From: Craterilacuibacter sp. RT1T
GTDB lineage: Bacteria; Pseudomonadota; Gammaproteobacteria; Burkholderiales; Chromobacteriaceae
NCBI RefSeq assembly: GCF_023502145.1
Contig: NZ_JAMFLI010000007.1
Span: 62,001 to 126,000, forward strand
Reading direction: 5' to 3'
Length of the DNA: 64,000 bases
In this document: positions 42,986-54,135 of the stretch, one piece after another
How the letters are laid out: each line of letters starts with the position of its first letter
How positions within the stretch are numbered: the stretch's first letter is position 1
Made by a program: the position numbers and the translations under genes
The notes under the pieces: model-generated
Databases searched by the model: none
Seen by the model: only the letters and a program-made list of their open reading frames with translations
What the model was told of the DNA's origin: nothing

Positions 42986-45082
42986 GTGGCTAGGAAAACC
43001 CCCATTGAGCGCTACCGTAATATCGGTATCTCGGCTCACATCGATGCTGGTAAGACAACTACCACCGAACGTATCCTGTTTTACACGGGTATTAACCACA
43101 AAATCGGTGAAGTTCACGATGGCGCCGCCACCATGGACTGGATGGAGCAGGAGCAGGAGCGTGGTATTACCATTACTTCCGCTGCGACCACCACCTACTG
43201 GAAGGGCATGAGCCTGCAGTACCCGGAGCATCATTTCAACATTATTGATACCCCGGGACACGTTGACTTCACGATTGAAGTTGAACGCTCCATGCGTGTG
43301 CTGGATGGTGCCGTAATGGTTTACTGCGCTGTGGGTGGTGTTCAGCCGCAGTCGGAAACCGTTTGGCGTCAGGCTAACAAGTACAAGGTGCCGCGCGTTG
43401 CATTCGTGAACAAGATGGACCGTCAAGGCGCCAACTTCTTCCGTGCAGTTGAGCAGGTAAAAACGCGCTTGCGCGGCAACCCGGTGCCTATCGTTGTGCC
43501 TATCGGTGCAGAAGATGGCTTCCAGGGTGTGGTCGATCTGCTGAAGATGAAGGCCATCATCTGGGATGAAGCATCCCAGGGTATGAAGTTTGAATACGGC
43601 GATATTCCTGCTGATATTCAGGCTGTTGCCGAAGAGTGGCGCGAGAAGATGGTTGAAGCCGCCGCTGAAGTCAGCGAAGAGATGATGGACAAGTACTTGG
43701 GCGGCGAAGAGCTGACCGAGGCAGAAATCATCAACGGCCTGCGTCAGCGTACACTGCGTTGCGAAATCCAGCCTATGCTGTGCGGTTCCGCGTTCAAGAA
43801 CAAGGGTGTTCAGCGTATGCTGGATGCCGTGATTGAGCTGCTGCCTTCGCCGCTGGACGTGCCTCCTATCGCGGGTGAAGTTGATGGTCAGCCTGCTGTC
43901 CGTCATGCTTCCGACGAAGAGAAATTCTCCGCGCTGGCATTCAAACTGATGAATGACCCGTACGTTGGCCAGCTGACCTTCTTCCGCGTGTATTCGGGTG
44001 TGGTTAACTCCGGTGACACCATCCTGAACTCGATCAAGGATCGTAAGGAGCGTATGGGCCGTATCGTCCAGATGCACGCTAACGACCGTATCGAGATTAC
44101 TGAAGTTCGTGCTGGCGATATTGCTGCTGGTATTGGCCTGAAAGACGTGACCACGGGTGAAACCCTGTGTGCCGTTGATGCGCCGATCATTCTTGAGCGT
44201 ATGGAGTTCCCTGAGCCGGTGATTCACGTTGCCGTTGAGCCTAAGACCAAGGCTGACCAGGAGAAGATGGGTGTTGCCCTGAACCGACTGGCCAAGGAAG
44301 ACCCATCGTTCCGCGTGCGTACCGATGAAGAATCGGGCCAGACCATTATTTCCGGTATGGGTGAACTGCACCTGGAAATTCTGGTTGACCGTATGCGTCG
44401 CGAATTCGGTGTTGAGGCTAGCGTAGGCGCGCCTCAGGTTGCTTACCGTGAAACCATCACCAAGACCGTAACCGACGTTGACGGCAAGCACGTCAAGCAG
44501 TCGGGTGGTAAGGGTCAGTATGGTCACGCAGTGATCACGCTGGAGCCGTCCGGTGAAGGCAATGGCTACAAGTTCTTCGACGAGATCAAGGGTGGTACAA
44601 TTCCGCGCGAATTCATCCCGTCCGTTGACAAGGGTATCCAGAATACGCTGAACAACGGTATTCTCGCCGGCTTCCCGGTGGTTGACGTGACTGTTCGTCT
44701 GACCTTCGGTTCCTACCACGACGTTGACTCCTCGCAGATCGCGTTCGAACTGGCTGGCTCCATGGCATTCAAAGAAGCCATGCGCCGCGCTAGTCCGTGC
44801 ATTCTCGAGCCGATGATGGCTGTGGAAGTGGAAACGCCGGAAGACTACATGGGTGACGTGATGGGTGACTTGAGTCGTCGTCGCGGTATCGTGTTGGGTA
44901 TGGACGATGATGGTCTGGGTGGTAAGAAGATCAAGGCCGAGGTTCCACTGGCCGAGATGTTCGGTTACTCCACCGACCTGCGTTCCGCTACCCAGGGCCG
45001 TGCTACGTACTCCATGGAGTTCAAGCACTACTCCGAAGCGCCTAAGCATGTTGCTGAAGCGGTAATGAGTGCCAAGAAGTAA
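42986..45082 (+). CDS. fusA: Elongation factor G
   Basis: 698 residues, starting with GTG 42986 ([14 protein letters not shown]). EF-G catalyses translocation. G motifs: [34 protein letters not shown]; switch region [14 protein letters not shown]. Domain IV contains [10 protein letters not shown] and the C-terminus [19 protein letters not shown]. Full length. Confidence 0.98.
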   Translation: MARKTPIERYRNIGISAHIDAGKTTTTERILFYTGINHKIGEVHDGAATMDWMEQEQERGITITSAATTTYWKGMSLQYPEHHFNIIDTPGHVDFTIEVERSMRVLDGAVMVYCAVGGVQPQSETVWRQANKYKVPRVAFVNKMDRQGANFFRAVEQVKTRLRGNPVPIVVPIGAEDGFQGVVDLLKMKAIIWDEASQGMKFEYGDIPADIQAVAEEWREKMVEAAAEVSEEMMDKYLGGEELTEAEIINGLRQRTLRCEIQPMLCGSAFKNKGVQRMLDAVIELLPSPLDVPPIAGEVDGQPAVRHASDEEKFSALAFKLMNDPYVGQLTFFRVYSGVVNSGDTILNSIKDRKERMGRIVQMHANDRIEITEVRAGDIAAGIGLKDVTTGETLCAVDAPIILERMEFPEPVIHVAVEPKTKADQEKMGVALNRLAKEDPSFRVRTDEESGQTIISGMGELHLEILVDRMRREFGVEASVGAPQVAYRETITKTVTDVDGKHVKQSGGKGQYGHAVITLEPSGEGNGYKFFDEIKGGTIPREFIPSVDKGIQNTLNNGILAGFPVVDVTVRLTFGSYHDVDSSQIAFELAGSMAFKEAMRRASPCILEPMMAVEVETPEDYMGDVMGDLSRRRGIVLGMDDDGLGGKKIKAEVPLAEMFGYSTDLRSATQGRATYSMEFKHYSEAPKHVAEAVMSAKK

Positions 45083-45151
45083 TTCTATGCGCTAAGGCTG
45101 GCCCGCCGGGCCAGTCTGGTTTGATGTTCTTTAATGAAGGAATTTTGCAAA

Positions 45152-46342
45152 ATGGCAAAAGAAAAGTTTGCGCGGACCAAGCCGCACGTAAACGTTGGTA
45201 CCATCGGTCACGTGGACCATGGTAAGACCACCCTGACCGCAGCGATCACCACCATTCTGTCGAAGAAGTTCGGTGGCGAAGCCAAGGGTTATGCCCAGAT
45301 TGACAGCGCGCCAGAAGAAAAGGCACGTGGTATTACCATTAATACCGCTCACGTTGAGTACGAGACCGAAACCCGTCACTACGCTCACGTTGACTGCCCA
45401 GGTCACGCTGACTATGTGAAGAACATGATTACCGGCGCGGCCCAGATGGACGGCGCGATTCTGGTGTGCTCGGCCGCTGACGGTCCAATGCCACAGACCC
45501 GCGAACACATCCTGCTGGCTCGTCAGGTTGGCGTTCCTTACATCATCGTATACCTGAACAAGTGCGACATGGTTGATGATGAAGAACTGCTGGAACTGGT
45601 TGAAATGGAAGTGCGCGAGCTGCTGTCTTCCTACGACTTCCCAGGCGACGACCTGCCGCTGATCAAGGGCTCTGCCCTGAAGGCGCTGGAAGGCGACCAG
45701 TCCGATATCGGTGAGCCATCGATCTACCGTCTGGCCGATGCGCTGGATAGCTACATCCCAACGCCAGAGCGCGCTGTGGACAAGCCGTTCCTGCTGCCAA
45801 TCGAAGACGTGTTCTCGATCTCCGGTCGCGGTACCGTAGTGACCGGTCGTGTTGAGCGCGGTATCGTTAAAGTCGGCGAAGAAATCGAAATCGTTGGCCT
45901 GAAAGACACCGTTAAGACGACTTGCACTGGCGTGGAAATGTTCCGCAAGCTGCTGGATCAGGGTCAGGCTGGCGACAACGTAGGCGTGCTGCTGCGTGGT
46001 ACCAAGCGTGAAGACGTTGAGCGTGGCCAGGTTCTGGCTAAGCCGGGTTCCATTACCCCGCACACCAAGTTCACCGGTGAGATCTACGTACTGAGCAAGA
46101 ACGAAGGTGGTCGTCACACGCCATTCTTCGCTAACTACCGCCCACAGTTCTACTTCCGTACCACGGACGTGACTGGCGCTGTTAGCCTGCCAGAAGGCGT
46201 GGAAATGGTGATGCCTGGCGATAACGTATCCATCACGGTTGAGCTGATTGCTCCGATCGCTATGGAAGACGGTCTGCGCTTCGCTATCCGCGAAGGTGGC
46301 CGTACTGTTGGTGCCGGTGTCGTCGCCAAGATCATCGCCTAA
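45152..46342 (+). CDS. tufA: Elongation factor Tu (str-operon copy)
   Basis: 396 residues from ATG 45152; the six extra in-frame codons upstream (beginning 45134) are not part of EF-Tu. The protein is identical to the copy at 28594-29784. Near-identity at the DNA level over most of 1.19 kb, with divergence at the 5' end, points to recurrent gene conversion between two direct repeats 16.5 kb apart. It is followed by rpsJ after 18 nt. Confidence 0.98.
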   Translation: MAKEKFARTKPHVNVGTIGHVDHGKTTLTAAITTILSKKFGGEAKGYAQIDSAPEEKARGITINTAHVEYETETRHYAHVDCPGHADYVKNMITGAAQMDGAILVCSAADGPMPQTREHILLARQVGVPYIIVYLNKCDMVDDEELLELVEMEVRELLSSYDFPGDDLPLIKGSALKALEGDQSDIGEPSIYRLADALDSYIPTPERAVDKPFLLPIEDVFSISGRGTVVTGRVERGIVKVGEEIEIVGLKDTVKTTCTGVEMFRKLLDQGQAGDNVGVLLRGTKREDVERGQVLAKPGSITPHTKFTGEIYVLSKNEGGRHTPFFANYRPQFYFRTTDVTGAVSLPEGVEMVMPGDNVSITVELIAPIAMEDGLRFAIREGGRTVGAGVVAKIIA

Positions 46343-46360
46343 TCAGGCGCGGAGAATAGT

Positions 46361-46672
46361 ATGCAAAGCCAAAAAATCCGCATCCGCCTGAAGGCGTTTG
46401 ACTACAACCTGATCGATCGCTCGGCTCAGGAAATCGTTGAGACTGCAAAGCGCACCGGCGCTGTTGTGAAGGGTCCGGTTCCGCTGCCGACCAAGATCGA
46501 GCGTTTCAATATTCTGCGTTCGCCGCACGTGAACAAGACTTCCCGCGACCAGCTGGAAATCCGTACTCACCTGCGCCTGATGGACATCGTGGACCCTACC
46601 GACAAGACGGTTGATGCTTTGATGAAGCTCGACCTGCCGGCTGGCGTTGACGTGGAAATCAAACTGCAGTAA
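46361..46672 (+). CDS. rpsJ: 30S ribosomal protein S10
   Basis: 103 residues. S10 is both a ribosomal protein and, as NusE, part of antitermination complexes. Typical: [29 protein letters not shown] and [30 protein letters not shown] precedes ATG 46361. A strong terminator-type hairpin, not rplC, follows. Confidence 0.98.
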   Translation: MQSQKIRIRLKAFDYNLIDRSAQEIVETAKRTGAVVKGPVPLPTKIERFNILRSPHVNKTSRDQLEIRTHLRLMDIVDPTDKTVDALMKLDLPAGVDVEIKLQ

Positions 46673-46735
46673 TCAGATATTCGCGATGCAGTTACGCTAA
46701 GTTATTGCATTGTATGAATTTTCTGTGATACATTT

Positions 46736-46772
46736 GCGGACTCGCAATTTTGCGAGTCCGCTTTTGTTTTTG
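46736..46772 (+). terminator. Rho-independent terminator/attenuator between rpsJ and rplC
   Basis: GCGGACTCGCAA, two Ts, TTGCGAGTCCGC, then TTTTGTTTTTG: a perfect 12-bp stem with a long U-run. No convincing promoter lies in the 44 nt between it and the rplC start, so it must allow read-through and may be a regulated attenuator of the rest of the S10 operon. Confidence 0.92.
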
Positions 46773-46815
46773 TATGCTGGTCAATCGTAATCGGCACCTG
46801 CAAAAGGAAATAAAC

Positions 46816-47460
46816 ATGACTTTAGGTCTAGTCGGACGCAAGGTCGGCATGACCCGCATTTTCGCTGAGGATGGTGCTTCCATCCCTGTGACTGTGCTGG
46901 ATATGGCTTCCAACCGCGTTTCGCAAATTAAAACCTCCGATGTGGATGGTTACACTGCTGTTCAGGTCGCCTATGGCGAGCGCAAGGCAAGCCGCGTAGT
47001 TAAGGCTGCTGCTGGTCACTTCGCCAAGGCTGGCGTTGAGGCTGGTCGTGGGATGCGTGAATTCACGCTGACCGCTGAAGAGCTTTCCGCTTTCAAACCT
47101 GGCGATGCTATTACCGTGGAAATTTTCCAGGTAGGTCAACTGGTCGATGTGACCGGTACCTCCAAGGGTAAGGGCTTCTCGGGTGTGATCAAGCGTCACA
47201 ACTTCTCGTCCAACCGCGCATCGCACGGTAACTCCCGTTCGCACAATACCCCAGGTTCTATCGGTATGGCGCAGGATCCGGGTCGCGTGTTTGCTGGTAA
47301 GCGTATGGCCGGCCAGTACGGTAACGTCAAGAGCACGGTTCAGTGCCTCGAGGTTGTTCGTATCGACACCGAGCGTCAGCTGATTCTGGTTAAGGGCGCA
47401 GTGCCTGGTGCTACGAATGGCGACGTGATGGTTCGTCCAAGTGTGAAGGCGGGTGCGTGA
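46816..47460 (+). CDS. rplC: 50S ribosomal protein L3
   Basis: 214 residues from ATG 46816 ([16 protein letters not shown]), with AAAAGGAAATAAAC as ribosome-binding site. L3 is an early assembly protein near the peptidyl transferase centre; the loop [20 protein letters not shown] is typical. The stop overlaps the rplD start (GTGATG). Confidence 0.98.
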   Translation: MTLGLVGRKVGMTRIFAEDGASIPVTVLDMASNRVSQIKTSDVDGYTAVQVAYGERKASRVVKAAAGHFAKAGVEAGRGMREFTLTAEELSAFKPGDAITVEIFQVGQLVDVTGTSKGKGFSGVIKRHNFSSNRASHGNSRSHNTPGSIGMAQDPGRVFAGKRMAGQYGNVKSTVQCLEVVRIDTERQLILVKGAVPGATNGDVMVRPSVKAGA

Positions 47461-48080
47461 TGGAATTGAAAGTAATCAATACCCAGGGTCAGGCTGTAGA
47501 GAACCTGCTGGCGTCTGATGCGCTGTTCGGTCGCGACTACAACGAAGCTCTGGTTCACCAGGTTGTGACTGCATTCCTGGCGAATGCTCGCAGCGGTAAC
47601 CGTGCGCAGTTGACACGTGCCGAAGTTAGCCACTCGACCAAGAAGCCTTTCAAGCAGAAAGGTACTGGCAATGCTCGTGCCGGTATGACTTCGTCCCCGA
47701 TTCGTCGTGGCGGTGGTCGTGCTTTCCCGAACAAGCCGGACGAGAACTTCACCCAGAAGGTTAACCGCAAGATGTTCCGTGCCGGTGTGGCGACGATTCT
47801 GTCCCAGCTGGTACGTGATGAGCGTCTGATCGTGGTTGACAGTCTGTCGGTTGAAACGCCGAAGACCAAGGAATTCGCAGGTGTTGTGAAGTCCATGGGT
47901 CTGGAGCAGGCACTGTTCATCACCAAAGAGCTCGATGAAAATCTTTACCTTTCGTCGCGTAACCTTCCTAACGTTCTGGTGATCGAAGCCCAGCAAGCTG
48001 ATCCATACAGCCTGCTTCGCTTTAAGAAGATTGTGATCACTCGCGACGCTGTCAAGCAACTTGAGGAGCAGTGGGCATGA
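47460..48080 (+). CDS. rplD: 50S ribosomal protein L4
   Basis: 206 residues from ATG 47460 ([16 protein letters not shown]). L4 lines the exit tunnel and in gamma-proteobacteria represses the S10 operon by binding its leader. The tunnel loop ([29 protein letters not shown]) is intact, with no macrolide-resistance type deletion. The stop overlaps the rplW start (ATGA). Confidence 0.98.
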   Translation: MELKVINTQGQAVENLLASDALFGRDYNEALVHQVVTAFLANARSGNRAQLTRAEVSHSTKKPFKQKGTGNARAGMTSSPIRRGGGRAFPNKPDENFTQKVNRKMFRAGVATILSQLVRDERLIVVDSLSVETPKTKEFAGVVKSMGLEQALFITKELDENLYLSSRNLPNVLVIEAQQADPYSLLRFKKIVITRDAVKQLEEQWA

Positions 48081-48379
48081 ATCAAGAACGTCTGATGCAG
48101 GTTATCCTCGCTCCGATCGTGTCCGAGAAAAGCACGCTGATCGCTGAGAAGAACCAGCAAGTTGCTTTCCGCGTTGTGACCGATGCCAACAAGACCGAGA
48201 TCAAGGCTGCTGTCGAGCTGCTGTTCAATGTCAAAGTGGCCGCTGTTGCAACGATTAATGCCAAGGGTAAAACCAAGCGTTTCGGTCGCACATCGGGTCG
48301 TCGCAAGGACTGGAAAAAGGCTTATGTTAGCCTGGTGCCAGGTCAGGAATTTGATCTGACCGCAGCGTCCGCGGAGTAA
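48077..48379 (+). CDS. rplW: 50S ribosomal protein L23
   Basis: 100 residues from ATG 48077 ([19 protein letters not shown]). L23 forms the docking site for SRP and trigger factor at the tunnel exit. The loop [25 protein letters not shown] is typical. Coupled to rplD by ATGA overlap. Confidence 0.98.
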   Translation: MNQERLMQVILAPIVSEKSTLIAEKNQQVAFRVVTDANKTEIKAAVELLFNVKVAAVATINAKGKTKRFGRTSGRRKDWKKAYVSLVPGQEFDLTAASAE

Positions 48380-48390
48380 GGAGATAGAGC

Positions 48391-49224
48391 ATGCCTATCG
48401 TTAAAGTTAAGCCAACATCTGCCGGTCGCCGCGCAGTTGTCAAGGTTGTACACCCCGACCTGCATAAGGGCGCGCCTCACGCCGCTCTTATCGAAAAGAA
48501 AAATTCGACAGGTGGTCGTAACAATAATGGTCACATCACTACCCGTCATATGGGTGGTGGTCACAAGAAGAACTATCGCCTTATCGACTTCCGTCGTAAC
48601 AAAGATAGTATTCCGGCCAAAGTTGAGCGTGTTGAATACGATCCGAACCGCACTGCGCACATCGCACTGTTGTGCTACGCAGACGGCGAGCGTCGTTATG
48701 TGATCGCCCCGCGTGGCGTTAAGGCCGGCGAAGTTCTGCTGTCCGGCGCTGAAGCGCCGATCAAGGCCGGTAATGCGTTGCCAATCCGTAATATCCCGGT
48801 TGGTACGACCATTCACTGCATCGAGCTGCAGCCAGGCCGTGGCGCCCAGCTGGCACGCTCCGCTGGTCAGTCCGCTATGCTGCTGGCTCGCGAAGGCATC
48901 TACGCGCAGCTGCGTCTGCGTTCGGGTGAAATCCGCAAGGTTCACGTTGACTGCCGCGCCACCATCGGCGAAGTGGGCAACGGCGAGCACAGCCTGCGTA
49001 AGATCGGTAAGGCCGGTGCAAACCGCTGGCGTGGTATCCGTCCGACCGTGCGTGGTGTTGCAATGAACCCAGTGGATCACCCACATGGTGGTGGTGAAGG
49101 CCGTACTGGTGAAGGCCGTGTGCCGGTTAGCCCATGGGGCCAGCCGACGAAGGGCTTCCGTACACGTCGCAACAAGCGTACCGACAATATGATCGTACGC
49201 CGCCGCTATTCCACTAAAGGTTAA
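48391..49224 (+). CDS. rplB: 50S ribosomal protein L2
   Basis: 277 residues. L2 is needed for subunit association and peptidyl transfer. The universally conserved [21 protein letters not shown], with the key His, is intact. GGAGATAGAGC precedes ATG 48391; rpsS follows after 5 nt. Confidence 0.99.
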   Translation: MPIVKVKPTSAGRRAVVKVVHPDLHKGAPHAALIEKKNSTGGRNNNGHITTRHMGGGHKKNYRLIDFRRNKDSIPAKVERVEYDPNRTAHIALLCYADGERRYVIAPRGVKAGEVLLSGAEAPIKAGNALPIRNIPVGTTIHCIELQPGRGAQLARSAGQSAMLLAREGIYAQLRLRSGEIRKVHVDCRATIGEVGNGEHSLRKIGKAGANRWRGIRPTVRGVAMNPVDHPHGGGEGRTGEGRVPVSPWGQPTKGFRTRRNKRTDNMIVRRRYSTKG

Positions 49225-49229
49225 TTGAA

Positions 49230-49508
49230 ATGGCACGTTCGCTTAAAAAAGGCCCGTTTGTTGATCTCCACTTGCTGGGTAAGGTGGATGCGGCGCGTGC
49301 AACCAGTGACAAACGTCCGATCAAGACTTGGTCGCGTCGTTCGACCGTCCTGCCGGACTTCATTGGTCTCACGATTGCTGTTCACAACGGTCGCACTCAC
49401 GTTCCGGTCTACATCTCCGAGAACATGGTTGGTCACAAACTGGGTGAATTCTCTCTGACTCGTACCTTCAAAGGCCATGCTGCCGATAAGAAGGCTAAGA
49501 AGAGGTAA
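49230..49508 (+). CDS. rpsS: 30S ribosomal protein S19
   Basis: 92 residues: [20 protein letters not shown], then [29 protein letters not shown] and [20 protein letters not shown]. It binds the 16S rRNA head with S13. Complete. Confidence 0.98.
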   Translation: MARSLKKGPFVDLHLLGKVDAARATSDKRPIKTWSRRSTVLPDFIGLTIAVHNGRTHVPVYISENMVGHKLGEFSLTRTFKGHAADKKAKKR

Positions 49509-49517
49509 GGTGAAGCG

Positions 49518-49847
49518 ATGAGAGTATCTGCACATTTGAAAAACGCTCGCTTGTCGGCACAGAAGTGCCGCCTGGTGGCCGATCTTATCCGCGGTAAGTC
49601 CGTTGATGAAGCCCTGAACATTCTCGCATTCAGCCCTAAAAAAGGTGCGGAACTGCTGAAGAAAGTGCTCAACTCGGCGATTGCCAATGCTGAGCATAAC
49701 GAAGGCGCTGATATCGACACCCTGGTGGTGGCGACCGTTTTTGTTGACAAGGGTCCGAGCCTGAAGCGCTTTACGGCCCGCGCCAAAGGTCGTGGCAATC
49801 GCATCGAAAAGCAGACTTGCCACATTACGTTGACCGTAGGCAATTGA
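49518..49847 (+). CDS. rplV: 50S ribosomal protein L22
   Basis: 109 residues: [33 protein letters not shown], ending with the tunnel hairpin [28 protein letters not shown], which is intact (no erythromycin-type deletion). rpsC starts 10 nt later. Confidence 0.98.
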   Translation: MRVSAHLKNARLSAQKCRLVADLIRGKSVDEALNILAFSPKKGAELLKKVLNSAIANAEHNEGADIDTLVVATVFVDKGPSLKRFTARAKGRGNRIEKQTCHITLTVGN

Positions 49848-49857
49848 GGGGTTAGCA

Positions 49858-50562
49858 ATGGGTCAGAAGATTCATCCGACGGGATTCCGTCTTGCCGTTA
49901 CTAAGAACTGGTCTTCGAAATGGTACGCCAGCTCCCAGGATTTTCCTGGCATGCTGTTGAAAGATATCGAAGTCCGTGAGTTCCTGAAAAAGCGTCTTGC
50001 TCACGCATCCGTAGGTCGTGTAGTGATCGAGCGTCCGGCTAAGTCCGCACGCATCACGATTCACAGCGCACGTCCGGGTGTGGTGATTGGCAAGAAGGGC
50101 GAAGACATCGAGTTGCTCAAGCGTGATCTGCAGAGCAAGCTGGGTGTGCCTGTGCACGTTAATATCGAAGAAATCCGCCGTCCTGAAGTGGATGCGCAAA
50201 TCATTGCCGATGGCATTGCTTCTCAGCTCGAGAAGCGTGTAATGTTCCGTCGTGCCATGAAGCGCTCCATGCAGAACGCCATGCGCATGGGTGCCTTGGG
50301 CATCAAGATCATGAGTGCTGGCCGTCTGAACGGTATCGAAATCGCCCGTACCGAGTGGTACCGTGAAGGCCGTGTGCCTTTGCACACTCTGCGTGCTGAT
50401 GTCGATTACGCGACTTCTGAAGCCAAGACCACCTACGGTATCATCGGTATCAAGGTTTGGGTCTACAAAGGCGATCTGAAGCCGGGTCAGGTTCAGGCTG
50501 CTCCAGTAGCGCCTGAGAAGAAAATCAGAAAGTCGGGGGCACGAAATGCTACAGCCAACTAG
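49858..50562 (+). CDS. rpsC: 30S ribosomal protein S3
   Basis: 234 residues. It has an N-terminal region, a KH domain ([21 protein letters not shown]) and a C-terminal domain ([31 protein letters not shown]). S3 forms part of the mRNA entry site. The 3' end overlaps rplP by 17 nt. Confidence 0.98.
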   Translation: MGQKIHPTGFRLAVTKNWSSKWYASSQDFPGMLLKDIEVREFLKKRLAHASVGRVVIERPAKSARITIHSARPGVVIGKKGEDIELLKRDLQSKLGVPVHVNIEEIRRPEVDAQIIADGIASQLEKRVMFRRAMKRSMQNAMRMGALGIKIMSAGRLNGIEIARTEWYREGRVPLHTLRADVDYATSEAKTTYGIIGIKVWVYKGDLKPGQVQAAPVAPEKKIRKSGARNATAN

Positions 50563-50962
50563 ACTCAAGTACCGTAAACAGCACAAAGGCCGTAACACCG
50601 GTATCGCCACCCGTGGTAACAAGGTGAGCTTCGGTGATTTTGGTCTGAAGGCTGTGGGTCGTGGCCGTCTGACCGCGCGTCAGATCGAGGCAGCTCGTCG
50701 CGCCATGACTCGTCACATCAAGCGTGGTGGTCGTATCTGGATTCGTGTATTCCCAGATAAGCCGATCACCTCCAAGCCTGCCGAAGTACGTATGGGTAAC
50801 GGTAAAGGTAGTCCGGAATTCTACGTGGCAGAAATCCAGCCTGGCAAAATGCTGTATGAGATGGACGGTGTAGCTGAAGAGCTCGCCCGCGAAGCTTTCC
50901 GCTTGGCCGCAGCAAAATTGCCGATCGCCACTATGTTTGTGATTAGACAGGTAGGTCAGTAA
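50546..50962 (+). CDS. rplP: 50S ribosomal protein L16
   Basis: 138 residues: [36 protein letters not shown], then [20 protein letters not shown]. It orients tRNA at the A and P sites. Start ATG 50546 lies inside the end of rpsC, and the stop overlaps the rpmC start (TAATG), so translation is coupled on both sides. Confidence 0.98.
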   Translation: MLQPTRLKYRKQHKGRNTGIATRGNKVSFGDFGLKAVGRGRLTARQIEAARRAMTRHIKRGGRIWIRVFPDKPITSKPAEVRMGNGKGSPEFYVAEIQPGKMLYEMDGVAEELAREAFRLAAAKLPIATMFVIRQVGQ

Positions 50963-51150
50963 TGAAAGCGTCCGAACTGAGAGCAAAGAACGTGGACGAG
51001 CTGAAGGTTGAACTGTTGAGCCTGTTGAAGGCCCAGTTTGCCCTGCGCATGCAAAACGCCACGCAGCAGCTCGCCAAAAACAGTGAACTGAAGAAAGTTC
51101 GCCGCGACATCGCTCGTGTGCGCACCATTCTGAAAGAGAAGGCTGCTTAA
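50962..51150 (+). CDS. rpmC: 50S ribosomal protein L29
   Basis: 62 residues: [37 protein letters not shown], a two-helix protein at the tunnel exit beside L23. rpsQ begins 1 nt after the stop. Confidence 0.97.
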   Translation: MKASELRAKNVDELKVELLSLLKAQFALRMQNATQQLAKNSELKKVRRDIARVRTILKEKAA

Positions 51151-51151
51151 T

Positions 51152-51415
51152 ATGAGCGAAATCAAAATGGTACGTACGCTGACTGGTAAAGTCGTCAGCG
51201 ACAAGATGGACAAGACCGTAACCGTACTGGTCGAGCGCAAAGTTAAGCACCCGATCTACGGCAAGGTGATCCGTCTTTCCAACAAGTTCCACGCGCACGA
51301 CGAAGCCAACGAGTATCGTGAGGGTGATCTGGTTATTATCAGTGAGTCCCGTCCGCTCTCGAAGACTAAGACGTGGGTGGTAACTAGCCTGGTCGAGAAA
51401 GCTCGTCAGGCGTAA
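51152..51415 (+). CDS. rpsQ: 30S ribosomal protein S17
   Basis: 87 residues: [47 protein letters not shown]. An OB-fold rRNA-binding protein. Last gene of the S10 block; a 200-nt regulatory gap follows. Confidence 0.98.
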   Translation: MSEIKMVRTLTGKVVSDKMDKTVTVLVERKVKHPIYGKVIRLSNKFHAHDEANEYREGDLVIISESRPLSKTKTWVVTSLVEKARQA

Positions 51416-51418
51416 AGC

Positions 51419-51447
51419 TTGCAGAGGGGGCAGCCCCTCTGTATAAT
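51419..51447 (+). promoter_or_regulatory. Sigma-70 promoter for the spc operon with a palindrome in its spacer
   Basis: TTGCAG (51419-51424), 17-bp spacer, TATAAT (51442-51447). The spacer is almost filled by AGAGGGG-GCAG-CCCCTCT (51423-51440), a perfect 7-bp inverted repeat that could be an operator or the remains of an S10 terminator. Confidence 0.8.
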
Positions 51448-51453
51448 GGCCAC

Positions 51454-51615
51454 TTCCCCATCATGTCTGGTGGGGATCTGCCCTTACGGGGTCCAAAACT
51501 GGCCGTTAGATACGCCGCAATTATTGCGGCGTTTCATCTGTGAAGTCGCTCAGCAACGCAGCTGACCGATCAGATGAAAGTGACGGGGTAAGTTGGATAA
51601 AAAAGGTAATCATAA
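51454..51615 (+). promoter_or_regulatory. Structured leader of the spc operon mRNA
   Basis: Downstream of the promoter are TCCCCATC / GGTGGGGA (51455-51476), CCC-TTAC-GGG, ACGCCGCAA / TTGCGGCGT (51512-51532, followed by only TTC), and CATCTG / CAGATG near 51536-51586. About 160 nt of consecutive hairpins precede rplN. Function is not known; autogenous control or partial termination are possible. Confidence 0.5.
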
Positions 51616-51984
51616 ATGATCCAAATGCAGACCATGCTTGAGGTCGCGGATAACACTGGTGCACGTCATGTCATGTGCATTAAAGTGTTGGGCGGCTCCA
51701 AGCGTCGCTACGCTAGCGTTGGCGATATTATCAAGGTGACCATCAAGGATGCTGCTCCGCGCGGCCGCGTCAAGAAAGGCGACGTATACAACGCTGTTGT
51801 TGTACGTACTGCCAAAGGCGTTCGTCGTCCAGATGGCTCGTTGATCAAGTTCGACGGTAATGCTGCGGTATTGCTGAATGCCAAACTTGAGCCTATCGGC
51901 ACTCGCATCTTCGGGCCTGTTACGCGTGAACTGCGTACCGAGCGTTTCATGAAGATCGTGTCGCTGGCACCGGAAGTGCTGTAA
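51616..51984 (+). CDS. rplN: 50S ribosomal protein L14
   Basis: 122 residues: [37 protein letters not shown]. It contacts 30S at bridge B8. First gene of the spc operon, behind its own promoter and leader. Confidence 0.98.
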   Translation: MIQMQTMLEVADNTGARHVMCIKVLGGSKRRYASVGDIIKVTIKDAAPRGRVKKGDVYNAVVVRTAKGVRRPDGSLIKFDGNAAVLLNAKLEPIGTRIFGPVTRELRTERFMKIVSLAPEVL

Positions 51985-51993
51985 GGAGCTAGC

Positions 51994-52308
51994 ATGCGCA
52001 AGATTCGCAAAGGTGATGAAGTCGTAGTAATCACCGGTAAAGATAAAGGTAAGCGTGGCACCGTGTTGCGTTCGCTGGAAGGTAAAGTTGTTGTTGAGGG
52101 CGTTAACGTCGTCAAGAAGCACATGAAACCAAATCCGGTACGCGGCATCGCAGGCGGCATCGTTGACAAGACCATGCCGATTGACGTGTCCAATGTGGCC
52201 ATTTTCAACACCGCCAGCCAGAAGGCTGATCGTGTTGGCTTCAAGACACTTGAAGACGGTCGCAAGGTGCGTGTGTTCAAGTCCTCCGGCGAAGTCGTCG
52301 GGGCTTAA
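51994..52308 (+). CDS. rplX: 50S ribosomal protein L24
   Basis: 104 residues with the KOW motif ([23 protein letters not shown]) and [19 protein letters not shown]. An assembly initiator protein. AAGGAG precedes ATG 51994. Confidence 0.98.
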   Translation: MRKIRKGDEVVVITGKDKGKRGTVLRSLEGKVVVEGVNVVKKHMKPNPVRGIAGGIVDKTMPIDVSNVAIFNTASQKADRVGFKTLEDGRKVRVFKSSGEVVGA

Positions 52309-52317
52309 GGAGTCAAC

Positions 52318-52857
52318 ATGGCACGTCTTTACGATTTTTACAAAGAAACGGTTGTTGCTGATCTGGTAAAACAGTTCGGTTACAAATCGATCATGGAAGT
52401 ACCGCGCATCGAGAAGATTACCCTGAACATGGGTGTCGGCGAAGCTGTTGCGGACAAAAAAGTCATGGAATTCGCCGTTGGTGATCTGCAGAAGATCGCC
52501 GGCCAGAAGCCAGTTGTGACCACCGCTCGTAAGTCGATCGCCGGCTTTAAGATTCGTGATCACTACCCGGTTGGCTGCAAGGTGACACTGCGCCGCGAGC
52601 GCATGTACGAATTCCTGGATCGCCTGGTTACGATTTCGCTGCCACGTGTACGCGACTTCCGTGGTGTGTCCGGCAAGTCTTTTGACGGCCGTGGCAACTA
52701 CAACATGGGTGTTAAAGAGCAGATCATCTTCCCGGAAATCGAGTACGACAAGATCGATGCTCTGCGTGGTATGAACATCACCATCACCACCACGGCGAAG
52801 ACTGACGAAGAGGCCCGCGCACTGCTGGCTGCTTTCAAGTTCCCGTTCAAGGGTTAA
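52318..52857 (+). CDS. rplE: 50S ribosomal protein L5
   Basis: 179 residues: [61 protein letters not shown]. It binds 5S rRNA and the P-site tRNA elbow. In E. coli the start of this gene carries the S8 repressor site; I did not identify an equivalent here. rpsN follows after 4 nt. Confidence 0.98.
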   Translation: MARLYDFYKETVVADLVKQFGYKSIMEVPRIEKITLNMGVGEAVADKKVMEFAVGDLQKIAGQKPVVTTARKSIAGFKIRDHYPVGCKVTLRRERMYEFLDRLVTISLPRVRDFRGVSGKSFDGRGNYNMGVKEQIIFPEIEYDKIDALRGMNITITTTAKTDEEARALLAAFKFPFKG

Positions 52858-52861
52858 GCAC

Positions 52862-53167
52862 ATGGCAACACTTGCACTGATTAACCGTGAAGAGAAGCGT
52901 ACCAAAACTGTTGCAAAATTTGCAGCAAAGCGCGAAGCACTCATCGGCATCATCAACAACCAAAGTCTGTCTGACGATGAGCGCTTTGCTGCTCGTCTGA
53001 AGCTGCAACAGCTGCCGCGTGACGCTAGCCCGGTTCGCCAGCGTCGCCGTTGCGCTATCACTGGTCGTCCACGTGGCGTTTTCCGCAAGTTCGGTCTTGG
53101 CCGTAGCAAATTGCGTGAGATCGCCATGAAGGGTGAGATTCCTGGCGTTACAAAGGCCAGCTGGTAA
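52862..53167 (+). CDS. rpsN: 30S ribosomal protein S14 (zinc-free form)
   Basis: 101 residues, the long form without the CxxC zinc motifs: [58 protein letters not shown]. There is no clear ribosome-binding site; it is translationally coupled to rplE. Confidence 0.98.
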   Translation: MATLALINREEKRTKTVAKFAAKREALIGIINNQSLSDDERFAARLKLQQLPRDASPVRQRRRCAITGRPRGVFRKFGLGRSKLREIAMKGEIPGVTKASW

Positions 53168-53180
53168 TAGGAGAAAACGA

Positions 53181-53576
53181 ATGAGCATGCATGATCCTAT
53201 TTCCGATATGTTGACCCGCGTTCGTAACGCTCAGCGTGCTTCGAAGGTTTCGGTTTCTATGCCGTCTTCCAAGCTCAAGGTCGCTATCGCTCAGGTTCTG
53301 AAAGAAGAAGGTTATATCGAAGACTTCGCCGTTGCCGGTGAAGAAAAGAAGCCTTCTCTTGATATCCAGTTGAAGTACTACGCTGGTCGTCCGGTCATCG
53401 AACGTATCGACCGTGTATCGCGCCCTGGTTTGCGCGTATACAAAGGTTCGAACGAAGTCCAGAAGGTCCTGAACGGCCTGGGCGTGACCATCCTTTCGAC
53501 CTCCAAAGGTGTGATGACCGATCGCAAGGCACGTGTTGCCGGCGTCGGTGGTGAACTCCTTTGCATCGTGGCGTAA
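53181..53576 (+). CDS. rpsH: 30S ribosomal protein S8
   Basis: 131 residues from ATG 53181 ([20 protein letters not shown]), with TAGGAGAAAACGA upstream. The conserved C-terminus [23 protein letters not shown] is present. It binds 16S rRNA helix 21 and in E. coli represses the spc operon. Confidence 0.98.
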   Translation: MSMHDPISDMLTRVRNAQRASKVSVSMPSSKLKVAIAQVLKEEGYIEDFAVAGEEKKPSLDIQLKYYAGRPVIERIDRVSRPGLRVYKGSNEVQKVLNGLGVTILSTSKGVMTDRKARVAGVGGELLCIVA

Positions 53577-53588
53577 GGGGAGGGTTTA

Positions 53589-54122
53589 ATGTCTCGCGTA
53601 GCTAAAAATCCCGTTGCGATTCCAGCCGGCGTTGAAGTTAAATTCACCGCAGAAGAAATCGTTGTTAAAGGCCCAATCGGTAGCCTGAGCACTGCTTTGT
53701 GCGCAGACGTTGCCGTTAAGCTGGACAACAATGAGCTGACTTTCGCAGCCCAAAATGACAGCAAGTTTGCACGTTCCATGTCCGGTACGTTGCGTGCTCT
53801 GCTGAATAACATGGTTATTGGTGTTACCAAAGGCTTCGAGCGCAGGCTCCAGCTGGTTGGCGTGGGCTATCGTGCCCAGGCTCAAGGTGATGCTGTAAAC
53901 CTTTCTCTCGGTTTCTCCCATCCGGTTGTCCACAAGATGCCGGCAGGTGTTTCGGTAGAGACTCCGTCTCAGACCGAGATCCTGATCAAGGGCGCAGATA
54001 AGCAACAAGTCGGCCAGGTAGCAGCGGAAATCCGCGCATATCGTTCGCCAGAGCCTTATAAGGGCAAGGGTGTTCGCTATGTTGGCGAGGTTGTGACGCT
54101 GAAAGAAACCAAGAAGAAGTAA
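53589..54122 (+). CDS. rplF: 50S ribosomal protein L6
   Basis: 177 residues: [19 protein letters not shown], two related domains, and [17 protein letters not shown] near the C-terminus. AGGGGAGGG precedes the ATG. Confidence 0.98.
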   Translation: MSRVAKNPVAIPAGVEVKFTAEEIVVKGPIGSLSTALCADVAVKLDNNELTFAAQNDSKFARSMSGTLRALLNNMVIGVTKGFERRLQLVGVGYRAQAQGDAVNLSLGFSHPVVHKMPAGVSVETPSQTEILIKGADKQQVGQVAAEIRAYRSPEPYKGKGVRYVGEVVTLKETKKK

Positions 54123-54135
54123 TTGAGGCACTGAC

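Noticed and set aside
42461-45049. An 862-codon open frame opposite fusA, and similar ones opposite the tuf genes
   Set aside because: Same codon-bias artefact; no family resemblance, and the sense strand is unmistakable EF-G and EF-Tu.
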